Assembly: GCA_018824405.1 (NCBI GenBank)
Contig: JAHJGO010000016.1
Location: 62,001-126,000 of the forward strand
DNA: 64,000 nucleotides
Source of the DNA: Gammaproteobacteria bacterium
GTDB lineage: Bacteria; Pseudomonadota; Gammaproteobacteria; Burkholderiales; Sulfuricellaceae
Direction: 5' to 3'
The first letter of the stretch is position 1. Each line of letters begins with the position of its first letter. A program made the translations under genes and the position numbers. Shown in pieces: positions 44,050 to 54,284 of this stretch. The notes beneath the pieces are model-generated. The model was not told where the DNA came from. It did no database searches and saw only the letters and a list, made by a program, of their open reading frames with translations.

Positions 44050-45585
44050 ATGAAAGACAAATTGATCATATTCGACACCACCTTGCGCGATGGTGAGCAG
44101 AGCCCCGGCGCGTCCATGACGCGCGAGGAAAAAGTGCGTATCGCGCGGCAACTGGAACGTATGCGCGTGGACGTCATCGAGGCCGGTTTCCCGGCGGCAT
44201 CCAACGGTGACTTCGAGTCGGTGAAGGCGGTTGCCGACGCCATCAAGGACAGCACAGTGTGCGGTCTGGCGCGCGCTCTGGAGCGCGACATCGACCGTGC
44301 CGGCGAGGCTTTGAAAGGCGCCAAGTCCGGCCGCATTCATACCTTTATCGCGACTTCGCCCATCCACATGGAAAAGAAACTGCGCATGAGCCCCGACCAG
44401 GTGGTCGAGCAGGCGGTCAAGGCAGTGAAATGGGCGCGCAAGTGGACCGACAACGTCGAGTTCTCCCCCGAGGACGCAGGCCGTTCCGATCCCGATTTTC
44501 TGTGCCGCGTGCTCGAAGCGGTGATCGATGCGGGTGCCGGCACGCTCAATATCCCGGATACCGTGGGCTACAACATGCCGCACCAGTTTGGCGCCCTGAT
44601 TGCCAGTTTGCGCGAACGTATTCCCAATGCGGACAAAGCGGTTTTCTCGGTGCATTGCCATAATGACCTCGGCCTCGCCGTGGCCAACTCGCTTTCGGCC
44701 GTGCTTAATGGCGCGCGCCAAGTGGAATGCACGATCAACGGCCTGGGCGAACGGGCGGGCAACGCCTCGCTGGAAGAAATTGTGATGGCGGTGCGCACGC
44801 GCCAGGATGTGTTCAATTGCGACACCCAGATCGATACCACCCAGATCGTGCCGGCCAGTCGCCTGGTGTCTTCCGTGACCGGTTTCGTGGTCCAGCCCAA
44901 CAAGGCCATTGTCGGCGCCAACGCCTTTGCGCATGAATCCGGCATCCATCAGGACGGCGTGCTCAAGCACCGCGAAACCTACGAAATCATGCGCGCCGAA
45001 GACGTGGGCTGGAGCGCCAACAAGATGGTGATGGGCAAGCATTCGGGTCGCAATGCCTTCAAGACGCGCCTGTCGGAACTCGGGATCGAACTGGGATCGG
45101 AAGATGCGCTCAATGGTGCGTTTGCTCGCTTCAAGGAGCTGGCGGACAAGAAACACGAGATTTTCGACGAAGACTTGCAGGCGCTGGTGAGTGACGAAGC
45201 TGCCGCGCTGGAGCAGGAACACTTCAAGCTGGTGTCCGTGAAGGTGTGCTCCGAAACCGGTGAAACGCCTCACGCCACGGTGGTCGTTGCCGTAAATGGC
45301 ACTGAAGAACAGGCAGAAGCGGATGGCGGCGGACCGGTGGACGCTGCTTTCAAGGCGATTGACTCGATCATCAAGAGCGGTGCGGAACTGCAACTGTATT
45401 CGGTGAACAATATCACCAGCGGCACCGATGCGCAGGGCGAGGTCACGGTGCGCCTGTCCAAGGGCGGGCGCATCGTCAACGGCCAGGGTTCGGACACCGA
45501 TATCGTGATTGCCTCGGCCAAGTCTTACCTGCACGCCCTCAACAAGCTGCACAGCAAGCTGGAACGGGCGCACCCGCAGGTTTGA
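44050..45585 (+). CDS. leuA: LeuA, 2-isopropylmalate synthase
   Basis: First committed enzyme of leucine synthesis (acetyl-CoA plus 2-oxoisovalerate). From the ATG at 44050 (GGAG upstream) it is 511 aa. The [12 protein letters not shown] motif is at residues 9-20, the metal-site HCHNDLGLA near 200, and a C-terminal LeuA allosteric domain from about 370 that binds leucine. The 511-residue length is standard for the long proteobacterial form. Preceded by a Leu-rich leader; followed after 7 bp by a TRIC-like gene. Confidence 0.96.
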   Translation: MKDKLIIFDTTLRDGEQSPGASMTREEKVRIARQLERMRVDVIEAGFPAASNGDFESVKAVADAIKDSTVCGLARALERDIDRAGEALKGAKSGRIHTFIATSPIHMEKKLRMSPDQVVEQAVKAVKWARKWTDNVEFSPEDAGRSDPDFLCRVLEAVIDAGAGTLNIPDTVGYNMPHQFGALIASLRERIPNADKAVFSVHCHNDLGLAVANSLSAVLNGARQVECTINGLGERAGNASLEEIVMAVRTRQDVFNCDTQIDTTQIVPASRLVSSVTGFVVQPNKAIVGANAFAHESGIHQDGVLKHRETYEIMRAEDVGWSANKMVMGKHSGRNAFKTRLSELGIELGSEDALNGAFARFKELADKKHEIFDEDLQALVSDEAAALEQEHFKLVSVKVCSETGETPHATVVVAVNGTEEQAEADGGGPVDAAFKAIDSIIKSGAELQLYSVNNITSGTDAQGEVTVRLSKGGRIVNGQGSDTDIVIASAKSYLHALNKLHSKLERAHPQV

Positions 45586-45592
45586 GTGCAAC

Positions 45593-46204
45593 TTGATTTA
45601 CCAGCTTGACCTGATCGGAACCGCGGTTTTCGCTACCGCCGGCGTGCTTAGCGCCGGCGGCAAGCGCATGGACCTGTTCGGTGTGGTGGTGGTTGCCATG
45701 GTCTCGGCGCTTGGCGGCGGCACGCTGCGCGACGTGATCCTCAATGCCAACCCGGTGTTCTGGGTGAATGACCCCTTGTATCTCTATGTGGCCGGACTGG
45801 CTGCGCTGGTGACTTTTTATGCCGCGACCCACGTCAGCCGCATCCCGCCAGCGGTTTTTCTGGTTGCGGATGCGATGGGTCTGGCGGTATTTACCATTAT
45901 CGGCGCCAGCAAGGCCTTTAATCTGGGGGCGCCCTATCTGGTCGTGGTGATCATGGGCGTCATGACAGGCGTGGCGGGCGGCATCATGCGCGACATGCTG
46001 TGTGCCCAGATTCCGCTGGTGCTGCGCAGGGAAATCTATGCCACTGCCTGTCTGGTCGGTGGTGGGATGTTCGTCGTTCTCGCCCACCTGGAGGCCCCAC
46101 AAAACCTGCTCATCCCGTTGCCCATGGTGGCCGTGCTGGCCGTGCGTCTTGCCGCCATTTACTGGCATATGTCACTGCCGGTGTTTGGTGACAGCGAGAA
46201 TTAA
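45593..46204 (+). CDS. TRIC-family (UPF0126, YicG-like) cation channel protein
   Basis: About 203 aa with seven helices in two repeats, each with a GG-type turn: VVVVAMVSALGGGTLRDVIL and VVIMGVMTGVAGGIMRDML. Bacterial homologues form monovalent cation channels; the physiological role is unclear. The likely start is TTG at 45593, shortly after the leuA stop; reading further upstream would run back into leuA. Ends with a 4-bp convergent overlap with the acylphosphatase gene. Confidence 0.85.
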   Translation: MIYQLDLIGTAVFATAGVLSAGGKRMDLFGVVVVAMVSALGGGTLRDVILNANPVFWVNDPLYLYVAGLAALVTFYAATHVSRIPPAVFLVADAMGLAVFTIIGASKAFNLGAPYLVVVIMGVMTGVAGGIMRDMLCAQIPLVLRREIYATACLVGGGMFVVLAHLEAPQNLLIPLPMVAVLAVRLAAIYWHMSLPVFGDSEN

Positions 46205-46488
46205 GCCGTATCTCGCCGCTCGAATTCGGCGTAGCTGCCGCTGCTTTCCGTGACTTCCATGTCCGTGACCCCAGCCATCTCCGGCCCCCTTTTCGCCCAC
46301 TCCAGCATGTGCCGTACTGCCTCTTCCGTGCCCTGTATCGTAGCTTCGAGAGTGCCATCGCGCAGGTTGCGCACCCAGCCGGTGACGCCCAGTTGCGCGG
46401 CTTTCTGACACATGGATTCGCGGAAATAGACGCCTTGCACACGACCATGAATTCTCAGTCGTTTGGTGATAGTGGTGGAGGCGTTCAT
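46201..46488 (-). CDS. Acylphosphatase
   Basis: 95-aa enzyme hydrolysing carboxyl-phosphate bonds. The signature GRVQGVYFRESMCQKA (Arg of the phosphate loop) and GWVRNLRDGTLEATIQG (catalytic Asn) are both present. Housekeeping gene; no clear functional link to neighbours. Confidence 0.93.
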   Translation of the reverse strand: MNASTTITKRLRIHGRVQGVYFRESMCQKAAQLGVTGWVRNLRDGTLEATIQGTEEAVRHMLEWAKRGPEMAGVTDMEVTESSGSYAEFERRDTA

Positions 46489-46518
46489 ATCAAGAAATGC
46501 TCTGGAGGATAGCGAATT

Positions 46519-46872
46519 CTAGTGGGCTGATTTTTTGGCGATTTTGAATATGCGGGCGTAGAAAATCGCACTGAGGAAAAAGATGATGCTCAAACCTGCT
46601 TCAATCATTCCCAGCGTTGCGCTCAGGCCGGAATCGGACCAGGCGCGCACCGCGCCTTCCGTGAAGTAGAGCAGGATCAGCATCGAGGCCCACTGGAAAG
46701 TATAAACATTGCCGCGCAGGATGCCGAACAGGGGCAGCAGGAGCGGAACCGCCTTGATTACCAGCAGGGTTCCGCCTGGGCGCACCGGCGCGAGCCAGCC
46801 CTCCCAGGCGAGGCACAGCAGGATCAGTGAGATCAGACTGGCGATGGCGACGTTGTGAAAAACGGTTTTCAT
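46519..46872 (-). CDS. DUF2069 small membrane protein
   Basis: 117-aa protein with four helices; the pattern NVYTFQWASMLILLYFTEG is the DUF2069 core. It overlaps the HugZ-like gene by 4 bp and follows wrbA in an arrangement common in betaproteobacteria. Function unknown. Confidence 0.85.
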   Translation of the reverse strand: MKTVFHNVAIASLISLILLCLAWEGWLAPVRPGGTLLVIKAVPLLLPLFGILRGNVYTFQWASMLILLYFTEGAVRAWSDSGLSATLGMIEAGLSIIFFLSAIFYARIFKIAKKSAH

Positions 46873-47492
46873 GGGGCGGGATTTTTAATGACGGCCTGGC
46901 TGGGATCAGCGACGGGTGCGGTGAAATCCACGCGCATAATCTTTTTGTTGCGACGCAGATCGTAGCCATCACAATCCAGCCCGATCAGGTTCGCGTGTTG
47001 CGGCATCAAGGCGTTTTCCGCTTCTTGCCAGCCGTTCGCGGAAACGGTGAAGTCGCCCGGCGCAATCCAGCGTGCGGCACCAAATCCGCCGATATAGCGC
47101 AGCTGGCCGGGTTCGATTCGGCAGAAAAAGAAATCCAGCTCGAAATATGGCTCAGTTTCGGGGAAATAGCGCAGATAGCGCTGCTGCAGATCGGCGTGCT
47201 GCTCATCGCCGATGCGTGAAGCCTTTCCGGTCAGGGTCAGGCGCGGGCTGGCTTGTGCTTCGCTGGCGTTGCCCTGTATCAGCAGACTGACGCGCGGGTC
47301 GGCGGTGATGTTTCTGGCGTGCTCCGCCAGCGTGCTGATGAGAAATATTGGCCGCCCGGTGTGGTCGGTAAGATAATCCACTGCCGTGGCAAAGGGATGG
47401 CCGTCCAGTCGGCTGGACAATGTGGCCAGTGCAGCGCTGTGCTGGCTACGCAGCAGACGGCGCGCGGCGAGGATTTCGGGGTGGTCGGCCAT
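46869..47492 (-). CDS. HugZ/pyridoxamine-phosphate-oxidase-like flavin-fold protein
   Basis: 207-aa split-barrel protein: ALATLSSRLDGHPFATAVDYLTD at the N terminus and FELDFFFCRIEPGQLRYIGGFG further on. Homologues bind FMN or degrade heme (HugZ); which applies here cannot be decided. It lies between wrbA and the DUF2069 gene in a tight run. Confidence 0.82.
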   Translation of the reverse strand: MADHPEILAARRLLRSQHSAALATLSSRLDGHPFATAVDYLTDHTGRPIFLISTLAEHARNITADPRVSLLIQGNASEAQASPRLTLTGKASRIGDEQHADLQQRYLRYFPETEPYFELDFFFCRIEPGQLRYIGGFGAARWIAPGDFTVSANGWQEAENALMPQHANLIGLDCDGYDLRRNKKIMRVDFTAPVADPSQAVIKNPAP

Positions 47493-47495
47493 TTA

Positions 47496-48104
<609 letters not shown>

Positions 48105-48144
48105 TCAAGAAGATCTAATTTGCCTATTATACGCTGACCCGTTT

Positions 48145-49374
48145 ATGGTGTTCCCCATGTCCCGCCCAATTCGTGAATTTCTCGGTTTCTTGCGCTTCCT
48201 GGCGCGCCGCTTCGATGAAGATCGCTGTGTCCAGATCGCCTCCAGCCTGACTTACACCACGCTGCTGTCGCTGGTGCCGCTGATCGTCATCACGTTTACC
48301 GTGATTTCGGCATTCCCGGTGTTTTCCGGACTGATGACGCAGCTCAAGATTTTTCTCCTCACCAATATGGTCCCGGAGGTTGCAGGCAAGATCATCACGG
48401 TTTACATGCAGGAGTTTTCAGAGAAGGCGGCGCGGCTGACCGCTGCGGGTATCGCGGCCCTGGCTGTGACGGCCCTGATATTGATGCAGACCATCGAGCA
48501 TGCTTTCAACCTGATCTGGCGCGTGACCACGCGGCGCCGACTGCTGCAGCGCGTGCTGACCTATTGGGCCGTGTTGACGCTGGGACCTTTGTTGCTCGGC
48601 GCCAGCCTTTCGCTGACCTCCTATCTGGTGAGTTATTCGCTGGGTTATGTGGAATTTATTCCATCGCTGGGTGTGGGCGTTCTGAAAGTCGTGCCGCTGG
48701 TGATCACTTCGCTGACATTTTCCCTGCTTTATTTCGCCGTGCCTAATCGCTATGTGCCGTTTCGCCATGCCCTGATAGGCGGGGTGGTGACCGGGCTGGG
48801 GCTGGGGCTGATGAGCAAGGGATTCACCGCCTATATCCTGCATTTTTCCGGTTATACCCTGGTGTATGGTGCTTTCGCCAGTCTGCCGGTATTTTTGTTA
48901 TGGGTTTATCTTTCCTGGCTGGTGGTGGTGAGCGGGGCGGTGGTGGCAGCTTCGCTGCCTTACTGGCGAGGCGGCATGTGGCGGGTCGAGCGCACCGCCG
49001 GACGGCGCTATCTTGATGCCCTGTTTGTGCTGCAGGCGCTATGCCACGCCCAGCGCAGCGGCGAGGTTCTGACCCTGGCTCAGTTGCAGCGTGAAACCAG
49101 TGTAACGCTGGAGGAGCTGGAAGATATCCTGCTGCAGTTGCTCGATGCTCGCTGGGTGGCACGAACGGTTGGCCAGCGCTGGCTGCTCTCGGCCCACCCG
49201 CGTGACATTGCCATGCTGGATGTGTTTCACCGTTTTGTATTCAAACCGGAGGATGATCTGCCTGCTGGCAGCGACGCAAACCTTGCAGCATTGAGCGAAC
49301 GCACTTCCTCCAGCCTGGAGCAAGCCCTGGAGGGCTCGCTGGAGGATTTGTGTGCTAAGCCTGAACTGGAGTGA
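48145..49374 (+). CDS. YihY/virulence factor BrkB family membrane protein
   Basis: 409 aa: an N-terminal YihY domain with six helices (SLTYTTLLSLVPLIVITFTVIS, ...LPVFLLWVYLSWLVVVSGAVV) and a soluble C-terminal extension of about 130 residues with a winged-helix look (LTLAQLQRETSVTLEELEDILLQL). Once misnamed RNase BN. The extension is found in the longer betaproteobacterial forms. Its 3' end overlaps the convergent gene by 20 bp. Confidence 0.88.
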   Translation: MVFPMSRPIREFLGFLRFLARRFDEDRCVQIASSLTYTTLLSLVPLIVITFTVISAFPVFSGLMTQLKIFLLTNMVPEVAGKIITVYMQEFSEKAARLTAAGIAALAVTALILMQTIEHAFNLIWRVTTRRRLLQRVLTYWAVLTLGPLLLGASLSLTSYLVSYSLGYVEFIPSLGVGVLKVVPLVITSLTFSLLYFAVPNRYVPFRHALIGGVVTGLGLGLMSKGFTAYILHFSGYTLVYGAFASLPVFLLWVYLSWLVVVSGAVVAASLPYWRGGMWRVERTAGRRYLDALFVLQALCHAQRSGEVLTLAQLQRETSVTLEELEDILLQLLDARWVARTVGQRWLLSAHPRDIAMLDVFHRFVFKPEDDLPAGSDANLAALSERTSSSLEQALEGSLEDLCAKPELE

Positions 49375-50956
49375 ATTCGAACAGGTCGAAAGTGGCGGTC
49401 TGCTCCAGCAGCCGGGTGGCGCGTACATTTTGCGGCACGCCATTCTGGTCCAGAAGGAATTCGCGCTGAGGTAAGAATCCGCCGCGCAGGCAGACCAGGG
49501 TCGCGGGTTGCTTCAGGGCGGGGATCTCCGGCAGCAATAGCGCGGGCTGAAAAGGGGTGCCCGCACTGGTGATCAACGGGCGCAGCGTGACCGGGGTGGC
49601 GGTGGGTGCGATCATCTGCGCGCCAAGTTGCAGGTGGTTGGGGTTTTCGCTGCTGACCCAGCGTACCACGCCGATATTCCAGGCATCATTATTCTCGGGC
49701 CTGAGTCCGATGATTTCTCCCACCCTTACCTGCACATCCGTTTTGGGATCCTTGGAGAGCGCTAATCCACCTGCGCTTTCGTTGATGATCAGCCAGTTCT
49801 TTGACACGTATGTCTGATGGCTGGTTTTATCGAGTGGTGAATCCGCCAGTTCCAGAGTGATTTCTGTGGTTTCGTGTTCGGCCACACGGCCAGCCACGCC
49901 ACCGCTAAGGTCACCGCTGAGGAAGTGGTGGATGGAACGGATGCCGGCACAGATTTCCATTTTTGCATCGTGCTGGGTGCGGTTGAACAGGCGTTTTGGG
50001 GCGATGCCCCAATGCTTGAGCATGCGTCTTAACAGGTTGGGGTAGCCAAAGTCCTTGGTAGCGAAAGGCAATAGCAGTGCCTTTGGATCCATGCCTGACT
50101 CCAGCTGACTGATCTGCTGGTGCAGCAGGCGCGCCAGTTCGATTGTGTTGAGCAGGATGTCGGTGCGCGCATCGGTGACTGTGATGTCATGCGCCAGCGC
50201 GCGTGGCGGCTTGTCGCTGTCGAGGCGGACCAGAAAGAAGCCGGACGGGTTGCTGGTCTGCATCAGTGGCTGCAGATGGGCATTGCCGCCAAACTGGGTG
50301 AGATACTCCAGCACCTTGTTGACCTCTCCCTGCATCAGCCTGTAGGGATCGAGCAAGGCCAGCAGCAGGGCCTGTTTGTAGGCCAGATTGACGCTGCTCT
50401 GGCGGCCATGGTCGGAAACCGACTCGTCCTGTATGCCCTGTTCGACGGCGTAGGTGAACAGAATATGCATTTCTGCCCAGACGCCGGCAGGTGTGGGTGC
50501 ATAGGTCTGGTAGCACACCACCAGCATCCTGCCCAGGCTGGCGATAGCGCGCTCAACCACCAGCGGCAGCTGCTTGTTGCTGCCGAAGCTCAGTTTGCGG
50601 CTGGCCTGGTCGAGCAAAATGATCTTGTAGCCGTAGGCCAGTTCGGTTTGCAGTTGGCGCGCCTGGCTGGCGATGAGTCTGGATTTTTCCGGTAGCGGCA
50701 GGGGCTGCCCCGAGAATTGCGCCTCCAGTGATGTCATCAGGTCGCTGATGGTCGTGCGGTAGAGTTCGAGCAGCTTGAGCCGGGTATCTTCGGCAACCTT
50801 GCTGCGGTTAAGTGCGCTCAGCGCATCCAGGATAGTCCTTGAGGATTCGTTCAGGTTGCTCAGGGGGAGTGCAGCCAGCCATTCTGCGACTTGCTTGGGG
50901 CGGGTTTCTACGGTTAAATTCTGTTCCGGCGCTGGGACGGATAATTTAATGGTCAT
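49355..50956 (-). CDS. Large protein with a degenerate PilZ-like C-terminal domain
   Basis: 533-aa soluble protein. The first 370 residues are mostly helical and unrecognised. Near residue 395 comes WLIINESAGGLAL, resembling the PilZ (D/N)xSxxG element, followed by VGEIIGLRP and IGVVRWV strands; the RxxxR motif that normally binds cyclic di-GMP is not seen just before it. A signalling or regulatory protein is plausible, but ligand binding is doubtful. It is transcribed away from the 51047 gene. Confidence 0.65.
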   Translation of the reverse strand: MTIKLSVPAPEQNLTVETRPKQVAEWLAALPLSNLNESSRTILDALSALNRSKVAEDTRLKLLELYRTTISDLMTSLEAQFSGQPLPLPEKSRLIASQARQLQTELAYGYKIILLDQASRKLSFGSNKQLPLVVERAIASLGRMLVVCYQTYAPTPAGVWAEMHILFTYAVEQGIQDESVSDHGRQSSVNLAYKQALLLALLDPYRLMQGEVNKVLEYLTQFGGNAHLQPLMQTSNPSGFFLVRLDSDKPPRALAHDITVTDARTDILLNTIELARLLHQQISQLESGMDPKALLLPFATKDFGYPNLLRRMLKHWGIAPKRLFNRTQHDAKMEICAGIRSIHHFLSGDLSGGVAGRVAEHETTEITLELADSPLDKTSHQTYVSKNWLIINESAGGLALSKDPKTDVQVRVGEIIGLRPENNDAWNIGVVRWVSSENPNHLQLGAQMIAPTATPVTLRPLITSAGTPFQPALLLPEIPALKQPATLVCLRGGFLPQREFLLDQNGVPQNVRATRLLEQTATFDLFEFTPVQA

Positions 50957-51046
50957 GGATTGTGTTTCTCCTGTCCTGCCTGATTGGTGTTTTTATCTTG
51001 ATTCTAGAAACAATTGTCCGGTTTGTAAAACATTAAGCGAGGTAGA

Positions 51047-51454
51047 ATGCCCGAAATTGCGCGTTCCTGGGTGAAGTGGCTCGGTTTTTTGCTGTTTTTT
51101 CTGGTGCTGCTGTTCGCCTGGCATCACTGGAGCATGGCGCGTGGCCTGCTGCCGCTGGCTGCTGCACAGGCCAGTTACGGTGCGGGCTTTGCGCTGTGCG
51201 CGGTGCTTCTGCTGGGCTTGCTGGCGCGCCTGCGGGTCAGTTCACATCCCGCTGTATGGCGCATGCTGACTGTCTTGCTGGGCGCTGCTCTGGCAGCATT
51301 GGAAATCATCCTGCATTACTACTCAGGCACATTGTTTCTTGCCTTGTGGGCAGCTGCAGTCATCGGGGTGTCTGCGGTTTCGCTGCTGGCGCGGTATTTG
51401 CCGTCTTCCGTTTTAAATTTCTGGTTGGGACTCGAGCCCGAGGTAAAGCAATAA
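51047..51454 (+). CDS. Four-helix membrane protein, unknown
   Basis: 135 aa, with four hydrophobic segments (WLGFLLFFLVLLFAWHHW, ASYGAGFALCAVLLLGLL, MLTVLLGAALAALEIILHYY, LFLALWAAAVIGVSAVSLL). I do not recognise the family. It starts a plus-strand run of six closely spaced genes and ends one base before the YqhA-like gene, so it is probably cotranscribed with it. Confidence 0.72.
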   Translation: MPEIARSWVKWLGFLLFFLVLLFAWHHWSMARGLLPLAAAQASYGAGFALCAVLLLGLLARLRVSSHPAVWRMLTVLLGAALAALEIILHYYSGTLFLALWAAAVIGVSAVSLLARYLPSSVLNFWLGLEPEVKQ

Positions 51455-51455
51455 T

Positions 51456-52025
51456 ATGATGAATCTGGTTGAAAAAATATTTGAAGGCGCTCTGTGGCGC
51501 AGCCGCTACATTGTCCTGTTTGCTGTAGTGGCGAGTCTGGCTGCGGGCTTTGCCATTTTTTACATGGCCACCGTGGACGTGTATTACCTGATCGTACATA
51601 TTTTTCATTATGCCGACCCCAGCCTTACGGGTGAGGCGCGCAAGGTTCTGCACGATGACACCATTACCCATATTGTCGAGGTGGTGGATGGCTACCTGTT
51701 GGCCACGGTGATGCTGATTTTTTCCCTTGGCATGTACGAGTTGTTCATCAGCGACATCGACGAGGCGCATGGCAGCAAGACCTCGAGCAAAATCCTGGTG
51801 ATCGAAAGCCTGGATGATCTCAAGGCCCGTCTGGCGAAGGTGATTTTGATGATCCTGATCGTGACCCTGTTCGAGAGTGCGCTCAAGATGGAGATGAAAA
51901 CCACGCTCGATCTGCTCTATCTGGGTGGCAGCCTGGCTTTGATTGGTTTGTCTTTGTACCTTACTCATGCTGCGGATACGCATGGCGGCGAGAAGCATGT
52001 GAGCGAGGTTGCGCATGAAAAATAA
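51456..52025 (+). CDS. UPF0114 (YqhA-like) membrane protein
   Basis: 189 aa with four helices: NLVEKIFEGALWRSRYIVLF at the N terminus and VILMILIVTLFESALKMEM are the family pattern. Function unknown; homologues are widespread in proteobacteria. Overlaps the next gene by 11 bp. Confidence 0.85.
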   Translation: MMNLVEKIFEGALWRSRYIVLFAVVASLAAGFAIFYMATVDVYYLIVHIFHYADPSLTGEARKVLHDDTITHIVEVVDGYLLATVMLIFSLGMYELFISDIDEAHGSKTSSKILVIESLDDLKARLAKVILMILIVTLFESALKMEMKTTLDLLYLGGSLALIGLSLYLTHAADTHGGEKHVSEVAHEK

Positions 52026-52482
52026 GATGCTGATCCGGCTTTGGCTGGGGTGCATGCTGTTTACGATGGCGGGTCTGTCTACGGCAGCCGGCTTCACCTT
52101 CCAGGATACCGAGGGCAAGCAGCATTCCCTGGCCGGCTACAAGGGAAAATGGGTGCTGGTGAATTTCTGGGCCACCTGGTGCCCGCCGTGCCTGGAGGAA
52201 ATCCCCGATCTGAGTGCCCTGCACGACAAGCACAAGGATAAGGATCTGGTGGTGTTGGGGGTGGCGATGGATTACCGCAGCGGACAGGAGGTCAAGGACT
52301 TTGCCGAGCAGCTGTTCGTTTCCTATCCTGTTATCCTTGGTACTCAGGCTTCGGCTGCACAGGTTGGCGCGCTTTCGGGTTTGCCGACCACGTATTTATT
52401 CAACCCCCAGGGCAAACTGGTGGCATACAATGTGGGCGCCATTACGCGCAAAGCAATAGAAAGTTACATCACCAAGAAATAG
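52015..52482 (+). CDS. TlpA-like periplasmic thiol-disulfide oxidoreductase
   Basis: 155 aa: signal peptide ending in GLSTAAG, thioredoxin fold with VNFWATWCPPCLEE (redox CPPC) and cis-Pro region SGLPTTYLF. Start ATG 52015 chosen; GAGG lies upstream. Together with the following CPFC protein it forms a periplasmic thiol pair that may serve cytochrome c maturation or sulfur metabolism. Confidence 0.9.
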   Translation: MKNKMLIRLWLGCMLFTMAGLSTAAGFTFQDTEGKQHSLAGYKGKWVLVNFWATWCPPCLEEIPDLSALHDKHKDKDLVVLGVAMDYRSGQEVKDFAEQLFVSYPVILGTQASAAQVGALSGLPTTYLFNPQGKLVAYNVGAITRKAIESYITKK

Positions 52483-52491
52483 GAGCGAGAC

Positions 52492-53007
52492 ATGAAGAAA
52501 TTCCTGCTGGGTCTGGCCTTTTGCCTTTTTGTCGCACCCGTCTGGGCCGAGAGCCGGGATGTGGGGCAGCATTTCTTCAGTCAGCATCTGGGCGACTTCA
52601 AGGCCGAGCTGGATACTGCGAAACAAGAGGGCAAGCAGGGTATTCTGCTGATGTTCGAAATGGATGACTGCCCGTTCTGCCATCGCATGAAGCAGACCAT
52701 ACTCAACCAGTCCGAGGTGCAGGATTACTACCGTCAGCATTTCCTGATCTTCAGCGTCGATAGCGAAGGCGCCAATGCGCTGGTGGATTTTGCCGGAAAA
52801 GCGACCATAGAAAAGAACTTTGCCCTGGAGCACCGGGTGCGCGCCACGCCGGTATTCCTGTTTTTTGACCTTTCCGGCAAAGTGCTGACCCGCTTTACCG
52901 GTGCAGCCAAGGATAGCCGGGAGTTCATGGCACTGGGCCGCTATGTGGTGGATGGCGCTTACAAAACCATGCCATTCGCCAAATACAAGCAGCAGGCCAT
53001 TAAATGA
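52492..53007 (+). CDS. SoxW-like exported thioredoxin
   Basis: 171-aa protein with signal peptide (LGLAFCLFVAPVWA) and thioredoxin motif MDDCPFCHRMK; the C-terminal half (RVRATPVFLFFDLSGK) has the cis-Pro loop. The CPFC and the layout resemble SoxW-type proteins that keep periplasmic sulfur-oxidation or cytochrome thiols reduced. No sox genes are in the window, so the partner is unknown. Ends overlapping the TolC-like gene by 4 bp. Confidence 0.82.
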   Translation: MKKFLLGLAFCLFVAPVWAESRDVGQHFFSQHLGDFKAELDTAKQEGKQGILLMFEMDDCPFCHRMKQTILNQSEVQDYYRQHFLIFSVDSEGANALVDFAGKATIEKNFALEHRVRATPVFLFFDLSGKVLTRFTGAAKDSREFMALGRYVVDGAYKTMPFAKYKQQAIK

Positions 53008-54284
53008 AGCGTGCGTTGCTTGCGTTCGGATTGTTGCTGGCTGTCGCTCCCGTTCTGGGGCAGCCCTTGACGTTGGAGGAGGCGCTGGCATCCGTGGCGG
53101 AAGCGCATCCGGACCTGCGGATGGGCGAAGCTGACCGCGCCGTGGCCCTGGCCGAGCGTGAACTGGCTGGCGCGCGCAGCGACTGGAACCTCAATCTCGA
53201 AGCCGGTTTGCGTCGCGCAAAACCGACCGTCGGGCCGGATTCGGTGAGTGACAACACCCTGCGGCTCAATGCACGCAAATCCCTTTATGATTTTGGGCGC
53301 ACCGCGCTGGCCGAGCAGGCTGCCGAGTCCGTGCTGTCAGCGCGCGAAGCAATGTTGCTGGATATTCGTTCGCGCCGCCGTCTGGACGTCATGACACGCT
53401 TTTTCGACGTATTGCTGGCGGATATGCAGTTCGATGCCGACAATGAATATATGGCGGTCGCCTATGTGACTCTGGACAACGCCCGCCATCGCCTCGAGGT
53501 GGGCCAGATTGCCGCTGCCGATCTGTCCGAGATCGAAGACAGTTACCAGGACCAATTGATGAAGCGCAATGCCAGCCAGCTGCGCCAGCGCATTTCCAGG
53601 GCACAATTGGCTTCTGCCATGAACCGCTCCGGCCAGTTGAGCGCGGATCTGGCTGACCCGAAGCTGAGCGGGAATGATGATCCTGCACCCGAGTACGAGG
53701 CGCTACTGGCGGTATTGCGTGCGAATAACCCTCGACTTGCCGCCATGCGTGCCCAGCTGGCAGGTGCCAGGCAGCGTATCGAGGCAGTGCGTGCAGACAA
53801 GTCGCCCCTGCTTGATCTCGAACTGGAGGGGGGGGGCTATAGCCGCGAGGCTTCGACCCGCGACAATCTGAAAGCCGGCGTGGTGTTGACCTGGCCCCTG
53901 TATACCGGCCGCAGGGTAGATGCGCAGATGGCGAAGGAGCAGGCGCTGTTTCAGCGTCTTCAGGCGGAAACCGAAAAGCTGGCACTGGAACTGGAGCAGG
54001 CCTTGCTGGAAAACTGGCTGGAAGTCGGCGAATTGCAGCGCACGGTGCGCACGGCAGCGAAAAAGCACAGCGACTACCGGGATCTGGCGCTGGAGCGCGC
54101 GCGCGGCCAATACGAGGTGGAACTGAAAACCAATTTGGGCGATTCCATGGCGGCGACCATGGCGGCCAAGCTGCGCGAGCGCAGAGTGGAATACCAGCTG
54201 GCGCTGGCGTTTGCCCGGCTGGAAGCATTATTGGGCCAGCCGCTTGAAAAACATGGCGCAGAACAGAAAGGGCAAACGAAATGA
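53004..54284 (+). CDS. TolC-family outer-membrane efflux channel
   Basis: 426 aa: signal peptide (LLAFGLLLAVAPVLG) then two repeats of the outer-membrane efflux fold, with LTLEEALASVAEAHPDLRM at the start and the coiled-coil second half (YTGRRVDAQMAKEQALFQRL). Expected to form the exit duct for a type I or RND-like exporter. It overlaps the adaptor gene by 4 bp; no pump gene is adjacent. Confidence 0.88.
   Translation: MKRALLAFGLLLAVAPVLGQPLTLEEALASVAEAHPDLRMGEADRAVALAERELAGARSDWNLNLEAGLRRAKPTVGPDSVSDNTLRLNARKSLYDFGRTALAEQAAESVLSAREAMLLDIRSRRRLDVMTRFFDVLLADMQFDADNEYMAVAYVTLDNARHRLEVGQIAAADLSEIEDSYQDQLMKRNASQLRQRISRAQLASAMNRSGQLSADLADPKLSGNDDPAPEYEALLAVLRANNPRLAAMRAQLAGARQRIEAVRADKSPLLDLELEGGGYSREASTRDNLKAGVVLTWPLYTGRRVDAQMAKEQALFQRLQAETEKLALELEQALLENWLEVGELQRTVRTAAKKHSDYRDLALERARGQYEVELKTNLGDSMAATMAAKLRERRVEYQLALAFARLEALLGQPLEKHGAEQKGQTK

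Noticed and set aside
44035-45591. 518-codon open frame antisense to leuA
   Set aside because: It is the mirror of the highly biased leuA coding frame; no ribosome binding site, and leuA motifs are unequivocal.
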